Below, in pieces: positions 26,853 through 34,359 of a stretch of DNA of 64,000 bases. The translations under genes were made by a program, and so were the position numbers. How positions within the stretch are numbered: the stretch's first letter is position 1; every line of letters starts with the position of its first letter. Origin of the DNA: Plesiocystis pacifica SIR-1 (GTDB taxonomy: Bacteria; Myxococcota_A; Polyangia; Nannocystales; Nannocystaceae); the NCBI RefSeq assembly GCF_000170895.1, contig NZ_ABCS01000033.1:24216-88215 (forward strand), read 5' to 3'. The notes below the pieces were generated by a model. It was not told the origin of the DNA. It ran no database searches and saw only the letters and a program-made list of their open reading frames with translations.

Positions 26853-27074
26853 TCAGGGGCTGAGCAGCTCGACGGTTCCGGCGTCGACGTCGACGCCGCG
26901 GTGCGCCGGTTCGGGGCAGGCCGCCTTGTACTTCCAGCGCCAGTAGAGCACGCGGTTGCGGACGGAGTCGAAGGCCGCGTCGCGGATGCACTCGGTCGAG
27001 AGCTGTTCCTCGCCGCCGGCCCCGAGGTCGAAGCGCGGGTTGATCATGGTGCACGCCGACAGCCCACAGAGCAC
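26853..27074 (-). pseudogene. 3' fragment of a paralogue of the neighbouring lipoprotein
   Basis: About 50 residues match the C-terminus of the protein encoded at 25467-26789: AFDSVRNRVLYWRWKYKAAC and VDVDAGTVELLSP against AFDSVRDRLLYYRHKW and VDVDSGTIELLAP. Upstream of the match the sequence (INPRFDLGAGGEEQL) is unrelated and runs into the dehalogenase 3' end 14 bp away. No full signal peptide is present. It is best read as the tail of a tandem duplicate otherwise lost by deletion. Confidence 0.75.
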
Positions 27075-27087
27075 CCTCTGCCCGCGC

Positions 27088-27981
27088 TCACTGCCCGAAG
27101 GCGGCGAGGGCGGCCCGAGCGATGGGCTCGCCGTGCTCTTGAACGAAGTGCCCGCCGGCCTCGACGATCATGGGCTCGGGGCAGCCGCCGATGGCCTGGC
27201 GCAACATCCCCATCACCTCCGGGCCCAACACGGGGTCCTGGGGCCCGACGGCCATGAAGGTCGGCCCGGACCACTGCGTGGACCAAAAGGACATCGCCTG
27301 GCGGCCGATCTCGGCGCCCTCCATGTCCGGGGTGATCGGCACGATGGCCGGGAAGCGGCGCACGCCAGCTTTGAACTCGGGCCCGGGGAAGGGGGCGTCG
27401 TAGGCCGCGACCTCGGCGTCGGTGATGCCCGGGATCGCGCGCTGCATCAGCTTGCCGACGTCGAGGTCGGGGCTGTTGGCCACGAAGTCGCGCCAGCTCT
27501 CGAAGCCCTTGCCCGGGCTCAGGCCCACGGCGAGCGCCGTGTTCATCACGATCAGCCGGTCGACGAGCTGGGGACGATCGACGGGCAGGGTCAGCCCCAG
27601 GATGCCGCCCCAGTCCTGGCACACCAAGGTCACGCGCTCGAGCTGGAGGGCGTCGAGGAAGGCGAGCAGGCTGCGGCGGTGAAAGCCGAAGGTGTAGACG
27701 GCGTCGTCCGTGGGCTTGTCCGAGCGGCCAAAGCCGAACAGGTCCGGGGCGACGACGCGCCCGCCCGCGGCGGTGAACACCGGGAGCATCTTGCGATACA
27801 GGAAGCTCCACGAGGGCTCGCCGTGGAGGCACAAGAAGGTGTGCTCGGCGTCCCGCGGGCCCTCGTCGACGTAGTGCATGCGTAGGCCCTCGAAGCCCGG
27901 CAGGCCCTCGAGGTAGTGGGGCGCGTAGGGAAAGTCGGGCAGGTCGGCGAAGCGGTCGTCGGGGGTGCGGACGAATTCCAT
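27088..27981 (-). CDS. Haloalkane dehalogenase, DhlA-like (HLD-I)
   Basis: A 297-residue alpha/beta hydrolase that matches DhlA of Xanthobacter from end to end by memory, beginning MEFVRTPDDRFADLPDFPY. Catalytic nucleophile Asp lies in CQDWGG, the second acid in GPQDPVLGPEVM, and His in AGGHFVQEHGE. Both halide-binding Trp are present (QDWGG and GFESWRDF, equivalent to Trp125 and Trp175). The HGEPSWSFLYRKM oxyanion region is also kept. It should hydrolyse C-Cl or C-Br bonds of short haloalkanes. The start was set at Met 27981 by this similarity rather than 27993. A characterised relative exists in Plesiocystis pacifica. Confidence 0.94.
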   Translation of the reverse strand: MEFVRTPDDRFADLPDFPYAPHYLEGLPGFEGLRMHYVDEGPRDAEHTFLCLHGEPSWSFLYRKMLPVFTAAGGRVVAPDLFGFGRSDKPTDDAVYTFGFHRRSLLAFLDALQLERVTLVCQDWGGILGLTLPVDRPQLVDRLIVMNTALAVGLSPGKGFESWRDFVANSPDLDVGKLMQRAIPGITDAEVAAYDAPFPGPEFKAGVRRFPAIVPITPDMEGAEIGRQAMSFWSTQWSGPTFMAVGPQDPVLGPEVMGMLRQAIGGCPEPMIVEAGGHFVQEHGEPIARAALAAFGQ

Positions 27982-27998
27982 GGCGGGCGCCAAGATAT

Positions 27999-28032
27999 CA
28001 GGGCGCCGCCGGGCTCAGGGCGCCGCCGGGCT
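27999..28032. repeat. 17-bp tandem duplication at gene end
   Basis: Two perfect adjacent copies of CAGGGCGCCGCCGGGCT overlap the 3' end of the OmpA-like gene and duplicate its stop codon context. It looks like a small recent duplication. Confidence 0.9.
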
Positions 28033-28692
28033 CAGGCCGCAGTTGGGGTCGTCGCGCCACGCGGGCGCCGTGAACACCAGGTCGACTCGGCGGTTGTGCC
28101 TCCGGCCCTCTTTGGTCTCGTTGGTGTCGATGGGCCTGTCTTCGCCGTAGCCCCGGGCCTGGATGCGCTCGGCGGCGACGCCTTTTTGAATGAGAAAGTC
28201 CGCGACGGCCTCGGCCTGGCGCTGGGTCGGGCGGGCGCTCATGTAGCGGTGCTGGTCGGCCGTGACCGTGTCCTCGTGGGCTTGGATCTCGAGCTCGAGC
28301 TCGGGGTAGGCCACGAGCACGGCGGCGACGGACTCGAGCAAGGGGAGGGAGTCGCGGGCGAGGGTGGCCTTGGTGCGGTGCTCGAACTCGAGGCCCTCGA
28401 TGGTGCCCTCGAGGGCGGCGACCTCCTCGGGCACGCGATCGGGGCAGCCGTCGGCGTCGGCGATGCCGTTGACGCACTCGGGCTCGGCCGGGCAGTCGTC
28501 ATCTCGTGCCGCGATGCCGTCGTCGTCGTCGTCGGCCGCCGGGTCGGTGAGCGCGGCGGGGGTCTCGACGATGACAGGGGTCGGGGCCTCGGCGGCCTCG
28601 ATCGCGCTGGTGGTTGGAGCGACGGCGGGGACGTCCGCGGCGGGGCAGGCCAGGGCGAGTCCAGCCAGGAGGGGAAGCAGGCGCCGCGCCAT
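28015..28692 (-). CDS. OmpA-family peptidoglycan-binding lipoprotein
   Basis: A 225-residue protein with lipobox ALAC after a short signal, an Ala/Pro/Thr linker, an acidic DDDDDGIAARDDDCP segment like a thrombospondin type 3 calcium repeat, and a C-terminal OmpA domain (about 110-213). The OmpA peptidoglycan-binding pattern is visible around ELEIQAHEDT, RPTQRQAEAVADFL, GVAAERIQARGYGEDRP and RRHNRRVDLVF. It should link the outer membrane to the cell wall. The 11-bp repeat flanking the downstream hairpin element begins just upstream of its start codon. Confidence 0.9.
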   Translation of the reverse strand: MARRLLPLLAGLALACPAADVPAVAPTTSAIEAAEAPTPVIVETPAALTDPAADDDDDGIAARDDDCPAEPECVNGIADADGCPDRVPEEVAALEGTIEGLEFEHRTKATLARDSLPLLESVAAVLVAYPELELEIQAHEDTVTADQHRYMSARPTQRQAEAVADFLIQKGVAAERIQARGYGEDRPIDTNETKEGRRHNRRVDLVFTAPAWRDDPNCGLSPAAP

Positions 28693-28696
28693 GAGG

Positions 28697-28968
28697 GCAT
28701 GCTAGCAGTCGCCCACCCCGGCCGCGCCGGGACCCATGATCCACGAAAACATCGTCCACGGACTCAGCTGGCGTGGAACCCGTGGGCGGCTGCCTTTCTC
28801 GGTAGGCCGGGGATTTCCTCGACACGGGCCACAGCACGCCCCCGACGCGCGAGTCCTTTGTCGCCAAAAGCTCGCAGTACACCCGGTACAGCTTCGTTTT
28901 GGCTTCGCGGTCTCGCACGCCCGTGACGCACTGTGGCCCGCGCCGAGAAAATCCCCAGCATGCTAGCA
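28697..28968. mobile_element. Candidate small insertion bounded by 11-bp direct repeats
   Basis: GCATGCTAGCA occurs at 28697-28707 and 28958-28968. Between the copies are 250 bp containing a 26-bp inverted repeat element. The direct repeats look like a target-site duplication, but length and novelty need comparison with an empty site. No transposase is encoded. This also accounts for most of the 305-bp space before the FAD oxidoreductase gene. Confidence 0.5.
28809..28956 (-). ncRNA. Structured element family H, copy 1
   Basis: Arms 28809-28834 and 28931-28956 pair over 26 bp with three mismatches, all of which become G-U pairs when read as minus-strand RNA. The enclosed core, read on the minus strand, resembles the core at 40353-40473 and contains an inner stem (28863-28869 with 28897-28903, GCCAAAA/TTTTGGC). 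The outer stem sequence is unrelated to that of copy 2. Type is uncertain: structured RNA or non-autonomous mobile element. Confidence 0.5.
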
Positions 28969-28997
28969 AACTCCGACCAGGGCTCGAGAACCATGGC

Positions 28998-31301
28998 ATG
29001 AAGCGGTCGATGACGCGCTCAGCCGATGGAGAGTGCCACCGCATCGAGGCGGACTATCTGGTCGTCGGCGCCGGCGCCATGGGGCTGGCCTTCGTCGACG
29101 AGCTCATCCACCGGGACCCGAGCGCGACGGTGGTGCTCGTCGATCGCCGCGCCATGCCGGGGGGCCACTGGAACGACGCCTACGCCTTCGTCTCGCTCCA
29201 CCAGCCGGCGGCCTACTACGGCGTGAACTCGATGGCCCTCGGCGAGGGCGGAGCGGCCCTGGTCACGGGCCGCGAGGTGCTGGCCTACTTCGGGCGCGCC
29301 CTCGACCGCCTGCTGGCGACGGGGCGGGTGCGCTTTTTTGGCCAGTGCGAGCACGAGGGCGAGGCCCGCTTTCGTTCGCGCCTGGTCCCCGACCGGCGCT
29401 ACCAGGTCGACGTCCGCCGCAAGCTCGTCGACGCGAGCTACATGCAGTCGGAGGTCCCGGCGATGCGGCCGCCGCCCTACGCCGTCGACCCCTCCGTGGC
29501 CGTCGTGCCCGTCAACGGCCTCGCGGAGCTGAGCAAGCGCGAGGGCGAGCCGCCGTCGAGCTTCGTGATCGTCGGCGCGGGCAAGACGGGCATGGACGCG
29601 GCGCTCTACCTCCTCGACCAGGGCGTCGCGCCCGAGGCCATCACCTGGATCGTCAGCAACGACGCGTGGTTTCTTCGCCGCGAGCGGATCCAGCCCGGGA
29701 CCATCCTGGACTTCATGCTCGAGCAGTTCGAGCGCTTCGGCGACAGCGAGAGCCTCGACGGCCTGGTGTTCGCCCTCGAGTGCGCGGGCATCTTCTCGCG
29801 CCTCGATCCCGCCGTCGCGCCGACCAAGTACCGCTGCGCCACGGTCAGCGACCCCGAGCTCGCCCAGCTGCGGCGCTTGACCAAGGTCGTGCGCCTGGGC
29901 CGGGTGGTCCGCGTCGAGGCCGAGGCCGTCGTGCTCGAGCGCGGGCGCCTGCCCGTGCTCCCCGGCCAGCTCTTCGTCGACTGCACGGCCAAGGGCCTGC
30001 CGCCGAGGGAGCCCCGCCCGGTGTTCGCGGGCGCGACGATCACCTTGCAGAGCTTGCTGGTGTGCCAGCAGGTCCTGAGCGCGGCCTTCATCGCCTACCT
30101 CGAGACCCGCACGCGGGGTCCCGAGCCCCTGTCGTTGGCCCGGTGCAACGCGCTGTGCCAGGTCGTGCCGCACCCCGAGGAGGTCCGGGACTACGCGCAG
30201 ACCATGCTGACGACGCTGCTCAACATCCAGGCCTGGGCCGAGGCCTGCCGCGAGTGGTTGTTCGAGAGCCGGCTGAGCTTCTTCCACCACGAGCGGCGCG
30301 TGGACGTGCTGCGCGCGACGCTGAAGATCGAGGCCACGCGCGTCGCCGCAGAGAAGGGGCTGCGGGCGATCCTGGCCGCCACGGATCCCGACCCGACACC
30401 GGAGTTCGAGACCGTCGAGCTGCGCCACGGCCCGCTGCGCGCGTCGACCTTGACCCTCGCGCCTCGGCCCTCGCGCGAGCGGGCGGCGGTCCTGTGCCTG
30501 CACGGCTTCCCCGACAACGCCCGCAGCTTTCGCCACCAGCTCCCGGCCCTGGCCGCGGCCGGCTACCGCGTCTACGCGCCGACCTTGCGCGGCTACGAGC
30601 CGAGCTCCCAGCCCGAAGACGGCGACTACTCCCTGGCGGCCCTGGCCGGCGACGTGTTGGCGTGGCTCGACGAGCTCGGCCTCGAGCGCGCGCACCTCAT
30701 CGGGCACGACTGGGGCGCGGCCGTGACCTACACCGTCGGGGCGCTGGCGCCCGAGCGCTTTTGGTCGCTGACGACCCTCGCCGTACCCCACCCGGCGCAG
30801 TTCGTCCGCGGCGTCGCCCGGCTCCCGCGGCAGGTGCTCAACTCCTGGTACATGCTCTTTTTTCAGGTCCCCGGGGCGCCGGAGCTGGCCCTGCGTCGGC
30901 GCGACTGGGCGCTGATCCGCCAGCTGTGGGCGGCCTGGTCCCCGGGCTACACCCTGCCCCCGGAGGAGTGGGCCGCGCTGCGCGAGACCTTCGAGGCCCC
31001 GGGCGTGGACCGGGCCATGCTCGCCTACTACCGCCGCAACCTGGTGCCGACCTTCGTCGACGGCCTGCGCGGCGGCGGCTCGGACGAGGCGGTGATCCGC
31101 GTCCCGACCCTGGCGCTGACCGGGGCCGACGACGGCTGCATCGATACGCGCCTGTACGAGGGCGTGGACGCCCGCGAGTTCCCCGAGGGCTTCCGCCTCG
31201 AGCGCGTCGAGGGGGCCGGGCACTTCCTGCACCAAGAGCGGCCCGAGGCGGTCAACGCCCTGGTGCTCGACTGGCTCGCCGAGCACGACCCGAAGGGGTG
31301 A
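28998..31301 (+). CDS. FAD/NAD(P)-binding oxidoreductase fused to epoxide-hydrolase-like domain
   Basis: A 767-residue two-domain enzyme. Residues about 15-480 form a flavin monooxygenase-like part with two dinucleotide motifs (VVGAGAMGLAF and IVGAGKTGMDAAL) and the PGGHWNDAYAF block that follows the first FAD strand. Residues about 500-765 are an alpha/beta hydrolase with oxyanion motif HGFPDNARS, nucleophile GHDWGAA, acid ALTGADDGC and His EGAGHFLHQERP, as in soluble epoxide hydrolases. Fusion suggests one substrate is oxidised and then hydrolysed (inference). The start was set at ATG 28998. It ends 3 bp before the stop of the convergent SMP-30-like gene. Confidence 0.9.
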   Translation: MKRSMTRSADGECHRIEADYLVVGAGAMGLAFVDELIHRDPSATVVLVDRRAMPGGHWNDAYAFVSLHQPAAYYGVNSMALGEGGAALVTGREVLAYFGRALDRLLATGRVRFFGQCEHEGEARFRSRLVPDRRYQVDVRRKLVDASYMQSEVPAMRPPPYAVDPSVAVVPVNGLAELSKREGEPPSSFVIVGAGKTGMDAALYLLDQGVAPEAITWIVSNDAWFLRRERIQPGTILDFMLEQFERFGDSESLDGLVFALECAGIFSRLDPAVAPTKYRCATVSDPELAQLRRLTKVVRLGRVVRVEAEAVVLERGRLPVLPGQLFVDCTAKGLPPREPRPVFAGATITLQSLLVCQQVLSAAFIAYLETRTRGPEPLSLARCNALCQVVPHPEEVRDYAQTMLTTLLNIQAWAEACREWLFESRLSFFHHERRVDVLRATLKIEATRVAAEKGLRAILAATDPDPTPEFETVELRHGPLRASTLTLAPRPSRERAAVLCLHGFPDNARSFRHQLPALAAAGYRVYAPTLRGYEPSSQPEDGDYSLAALAGDVLAWLDELGLERAHLIGHDWGAAVTYTVGALAPERFWSLTTLAVPHPAQFVRGVARLPRQVLNSWYMLFFQVPGAPELALRRRDWALIRQLWAAWSPGYTLPPEEWAALRETFEAPGVDRAMLAYYRRNLVPTFVDGLRGGGSDEAVIRVPTLALTGADDGCIDTRLYEGVDAREFPEGFRLERVEGAGHFLHQERPEAVNALVLDWLAEHDPKG

Positions 31302-31304
31302 GGG

Positions 31305-32288
31305 TCACAGCTTCAGCACGGCGACGTGGGGCTCGGACAGGCTGCCGACGTAGAGCGAGCCGTCGAAAAAGCGCGCGCCCGTGGTGATCGCGACCTTGCC
31401 CGAGGAGGCCTGGAGGTTGTGGACCAGACGGCCGCTCTCGTCGTAGCCGAGCACGATGCCGTGGCGCACGGGGGCGGGCTTGAGGGCGTCGGGGAGCCGG
31501 TAGGACAGCTTGCGCAGCCACCCGCGGGGGCCCATGAAGTCGACGAGCTTTTGCCGCGGCGAGGCCAGGGCCACCCACAGCACGCCCGCGTCGAAGCTGA
31601 GGTTGTCGGGGAAGCCGGGCAGGTTGTCGAGGAAGCGCTCGGTCTGGCCCGCCTTGGGCCCGGCGAGCCAGTGCCGGTGGACGCGGTACTTGCCGGTCTC
31701 GGCCACGAACACGGACTGCTGCGCGGCGTCGAGGGCCACGCCGTTGGCGAACAGCAGCTGGTCCACGCACACGCGCAGGCTCCCGTCGGGGGCGCGGGCG
31801 AACGCCCGCCCGGTCGGGTGACCCTCGAGCAGGTCGTTGACGTAGACCTCGAGGGACCAGCGCGCCGAGCTGACGGTGAAGTAGATGGTCCCGTCGGAGG
31901 CCACGCTGGCGTTGTTGGTGAGCAGGAATTTCTCCCCGTCGAAGCCGTCGAGGAGGGGCTTGACCGCGCCGCTGGGGCTGACCAGCTGCAGGCCGAGGTC
32001 GGCGTTGCAGACCAGCAGGTCCTCGCCGTGGAGCTCGAGGCCCAAAGGACGCCCGCCGACCTCGGCGAAGGGTGAGACGGAGCCGCTGGGATCGATGCGC
32101 AGCACGTGGCCGTCGTGGGTGCCGGTGTAGGCGAAGCCCTGGGCGTCGACGACGACGTCCTCGGGGCCCTCGTCGCCCACGGGGATCAGCCGGGCCTGGC
32201 CCAGGCGATCGTTGACCTCGAAGGGGCCGGCGAGGGCGGGGGCCGGCGGAGCTGTCCAGGGCTGGGGCTCGAAGGGGCGCACGGGCAC
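31305..32288 (-). CDS. SMP-30/strictosidine-synthase-like beta-propeller protein
   Basis: A 327-residue protein from a GTG start. Its repeated blades (GPEDVVVDAQGFAYTGTHDG, LLTNNASVASDGTIYFT, NLPGFPDNLSFDAGVLWVAL) match the SMP-30/gluconolactonase/strictosidine synthase-like superfamily, which includes calcium-dependent lactonases. Candidate metal ligands are Glu in GPEDVVV, Asn in NNAS and Asp in FPDNLS. No signal peptide, so probably cytosolic. It lies tail to tail with the oxidoreductase-hydrolase fusion; a shared pathway for a lactone or ester is possible but unproven. Confidence 0.88.
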   Translation of the reverse strand: MPVRPFEPQPWTAPPAPALAGPFEVNDRLGQARLIPVGDEGPEDVVVDAQGFAYTGTHDGHVLRIDPSGSVSPFAEVGGRPLGLELHGEDLLVCNADLGLQLVSPSGAVKPLLDGFDGEKFLLTNNASVASDGTIYFTVSSARWSLEVYVNDLLEGHPTGRAFARAPDGSLRVCVDQLLFANGVALDAAQQSVFVAETGKYRVHRHWLAGPKAGQTERFLDNLPGFPDNLSFDAGVLWVALASPRQKLVDFMGPRGWLRKLSYRLPDALKPAPVRHGIVLGYDESGRLVHNLQASSGKVAITTGARFFDGSLYVGSLSEPHVAVLKL

Positions 32289-32316
32289 AGCCTATCAAGG
32301 CCCCAAGGCGCCAGGC

Positions 32317-32462
32317 TCACAGCGGGCGGTGGGAGGCGAGGTGGTCGTCCTCGAACACGAGCGCGTCGCAGGTCGGCAGCGGCCCGCAGTCCGCATCATG
32401 GTCCCGTCTTGCGCGAGGTCCGGGATGTGCTCGAGCTCGGGGGCGGGCTCCGGCTCGCCCAT
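32317..32462 (-). pseudogene. Small acidic protein with apparent frameshift
   Basis: ATG at 32462 opens MGEPEPAPELEHIPDLAQDG. Adding one G to the GGG run near 32400 continues as DHDADCGPLPTCDALVFE and DDHLASHRPL to the stop at 32317-32319, giving 48 residues. Without it neither frame is sensible throughout. Function is unknown. The call rests on reading-frame quality alone. Confidence 0.4.
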
Positions 32463-32520
32463 GCCTGCGTGCTGGACTCGCAGGGCACAGGCGGCGCTTT
32501 GGTGCTAGGACTGGGGCCTC

Positions 32521-33516
32521 ATGGGGCGCGCGGCGGTCGATGAAATTCACGAGCAGCTGCGGACCGTCTACGCCGGCTTGCCCCCGCTGACCTTTGTGCC
32601 GCGTCGCTTGTGGTGGCAGCGCGTCATGTTTGGCTTGTTCGGTCGCAGCCGCTGCGTGCCCGGAGTCCGCGCCCGTGATCGCGCCGTCGGGAGCCGGGCG
32701 GCGGGCGAGGTCGGCGTCCGCGTGTACTTGCCCGAGGGCGAGCTGGAGCGCGGGCCGGGGCCTGCCCTGCTGTGGTTCCACGGCGGCGGGTTGATCATCG
32801 GCCGGCCCCGGGTGGACGAGCGCCGCTGCTCCGAGTTCGCCCGCGACCTCGCCATGCCGGTGGTCTCCGTCCGCTACCGCCTGGCCCCGCGCCACCCCTT
32901 CCCGGCGGCCCTCGACGACGCCCTCGCGGCGTGGACCTGGCTGGTCTCGGCGGGCGCGGCCGAGCTGGGCGTGGATCCGGCGCGGGTGGCCGTCGGGGGC
33001 GAGAGCGCCGGCGGCGGGTTGGCGGCCTGCCTCGCCCAGCGCCTCGCCGACGGCGACCGCGGCCAGCCCCGGGCGCAGGTCTTGATCTACCCGATGCTCG
33101 ACGATCGCACCGCGAGCCGCCGGGAGCTCGACGCCCTGGACCACGCGCTGTGGAACAACCGCAGCAACCACACGGGCTGGTCGGCCTACCTCGGCGCGGA
33201 GCCCGGGGGCGAGGGCTCGAAGGCGCCGCCAGCCTACGCCTCGGCCGCGCGCCGCCTCGACGCCGCGGGCGGTCTGCAGGGCCTCGCGCCCGCGTGGATC
33301 GGCGTCGGCACCCACGACCTCTTTTGGGACGAGTGTTTGGCCTACGCCGCGGGCCTGGACGCGGCCGGGGTCGAGTGCAAGCTCGAGCGCGTCGTCGGGG
33401 GCTTCCACGGCTTCCCGACCCTCGCCCCCAAGCTCCCGCTGTCCCGGGCCTTCCACCGCGCGCAGGTCGAGTTCTTGCGCGAGCGGCTGTCGCCTTTGGA
33501 GGGGGCCGAGCCATGA
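32521..33516 (+). CDS. Alpha/beta hydrolase, HSL-type esterase/lipase
   Basis: A 331-residue esterase of the hormone-sensitive lipase family. The oxyanion motif FHGGGLIIGR, nucleophile GGESAGGGL, catalytic Asp in GTHDLFWDE and His in GGFHGFP are all present, together with the YRLAPRHPFPAALDD block that defines the family. A basic N-terminal cap of about 60 residues precedes the domain. It should hydrolyse short-chain esters in the cytosol. Its last 4 bases (ATGA) overlap the start of the P-loop gene, indicating translational coupling. Confidence 0.93.
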   Translation: MGRAAVDEIHEQLRTVYAGLPPLTFVPRRLWWQRVMFGLFGRSRCVPGVRARDRAVGSRAAGEVGVRVYLPEGELERGPGPALLWFHGGGLIIGRPRVDERRCSEFARDLAMPVVSVRYRLAPRHPFPAALDDALAAWTWLVSAGAAELGVDPARVAVGGESAGGGLAACLAQRLADGDRGQPRAQVLIYPMLDDRTASRRELDALDHALWNNRSNHTGWSAYLGAEPGGEGSKAPPAYASAARRLDAAGGLQGLAPAWIGVGTHDLFWDECLAYAAGLDAAGVECKLERVVGGFHGFPTLAPKLPLSRAFHRAQVEFLRERLSPLEGAEP

Positions 33517-34073
33517 CCGGGGTGGGGGAGGGCTCGAGGCGGATCTCGATCGTCGGCAGCTCGGGCGCGGGCAAGTCGACCCTCGCGCGGACCCTCGAGG
33601 CGCGGCTGGGGCTGCGCCGCCTCGAGCTCGACAGCGTCCAGCACCAGCCAAACTGGACGCCCTGCGAGCCGGACACCTTCCGCGCCGTGGTCCGGGACTT
33701 CGTCGCCGGGCCGAGCTGGGTCGTGGATGGCAACTACACGCGCGTGGGCGCCCTCGACCTGGTGTGGGATCGGGCCGAGCTGGTGGTGTGGCTCGATCTA
33801 CCTCACGCGCTGAAGACCGCCCGGATCATCCGGCGCAGCGCCAAGCGGGTGCTGCGTCGAGAGGCGCTGTGGAACGGCAACCGCGAGCGCCTGCGCGAGC
33901 TCGTGTCCCTCGACCCCGAGCGCAACTTCATCTCGTGGGCCCACGGCAACCACCCCCACGTGCGTCAAAAGTACGAGGCGCGCTTCGCCGATCCGCGCTG
34001 GGCCGGGCTCGCCAAGGTCCGGCTGCGCTCGCCGGCCGAGGTCCGCGCCTGGGTGAGTCGGCTGCCGCGCTGA
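33513..34073 (+). CDS. P-loop NTPase, topology-modulation/adenylate-kinase-like
   Basis: A 186-residue protein with Walker A GSSGAGKSTLAR, then LELDSVQHQPNWTP, WVVDGNYTR and VVWLDLPHALKTARIIRRS. This pattern fits the small FlaR/topology-modulation protein group of nucleoside-kinase-like NTPases; true substrates are poorly known. The gene overlaps the esterase stop by 4 bp and is followed 14 bp later by the DUF4169 gene, so the three form an operon. Confidence 0.87.
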   Translation: MTGVGEGSRRISIVGSSGAGKSTLARTLEARLGLRRLELDSVQHQPNWTPCEPDTFRAVVRDFVAGPSWVVDGNYTRVGALDLVWDRAELVVWLDLPHALKTARIIRRSAKRVLRREALWNGNRERLRELVSLDPERNFISWAHGNHPHVRQKYEARFADPRWAGLAKVRLRSPAEVRAWVSRLPR

Positions 34074-34087
34074 CGTACACTCGGGCC

Positions 34088-34321
34088 GTGGCCGACGTCG
34101 TCAACCTCAACCGCTTTCGCAAGCGCAAGCGTCGCGAGGCCGCGGCCGCGGAGGCCGATCGCAACCGGGTGATCCACGGGCGGACCAAGGCCGAGAAGCA
34201 AAAGGCCCGGCGCGAGCGCGAGCGCGACGAGCAGCAGCTGGACGGCCACCGGCGCGAGCGCCCCGAGGGCGAGGGCGCGGAGCCAGAGCCCGAGCCAAAG
34301 TCAGACCCCGAGTCGCCCTGA
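34088..34321 (+). CDS. DUF4169 small charged protein
   Basis: A 77-residue protein from GTG 34088, beginning VADVVNLNRFRKRKRREA and containing GRTKAEKQKARRERERDE, the signature of DUF4169, a small family known from alphaproteobacteria and some others. It is highly charged and probably helical, with an acidic Pro/Glu tail. The function is unknown. It is the last gene of the esterase operon. Confidence 0.85.
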   Translation: MADVVNLNRFRKRKRREAAAAEADRNRVIHGRTKAEKQKARRERERDEQQLDGHRRERPEGEGAEPEPEPKSDPESP

Positions 34322-34359
34322 GCCTTGGCAGGGGCCCGGCCGCGTGTCATCGTGCGCGC

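Noticed and set aside
28809..28956. Retron msr-msd RNA
   Set aside because: The enclosed-stem layout is reminiscent, but no reverse transcriptase gene is nearby and no conserved branching guanosine context was identified.
28764..28994. Minus-strand frame over the hairpin element, with a peptide (DREAKTKLYRVYCELL) resembling one from copy 2
   Set aside because: The peptide similarity follows from DNA similarity of the shared core; stem pairing explains conservation better than coding.
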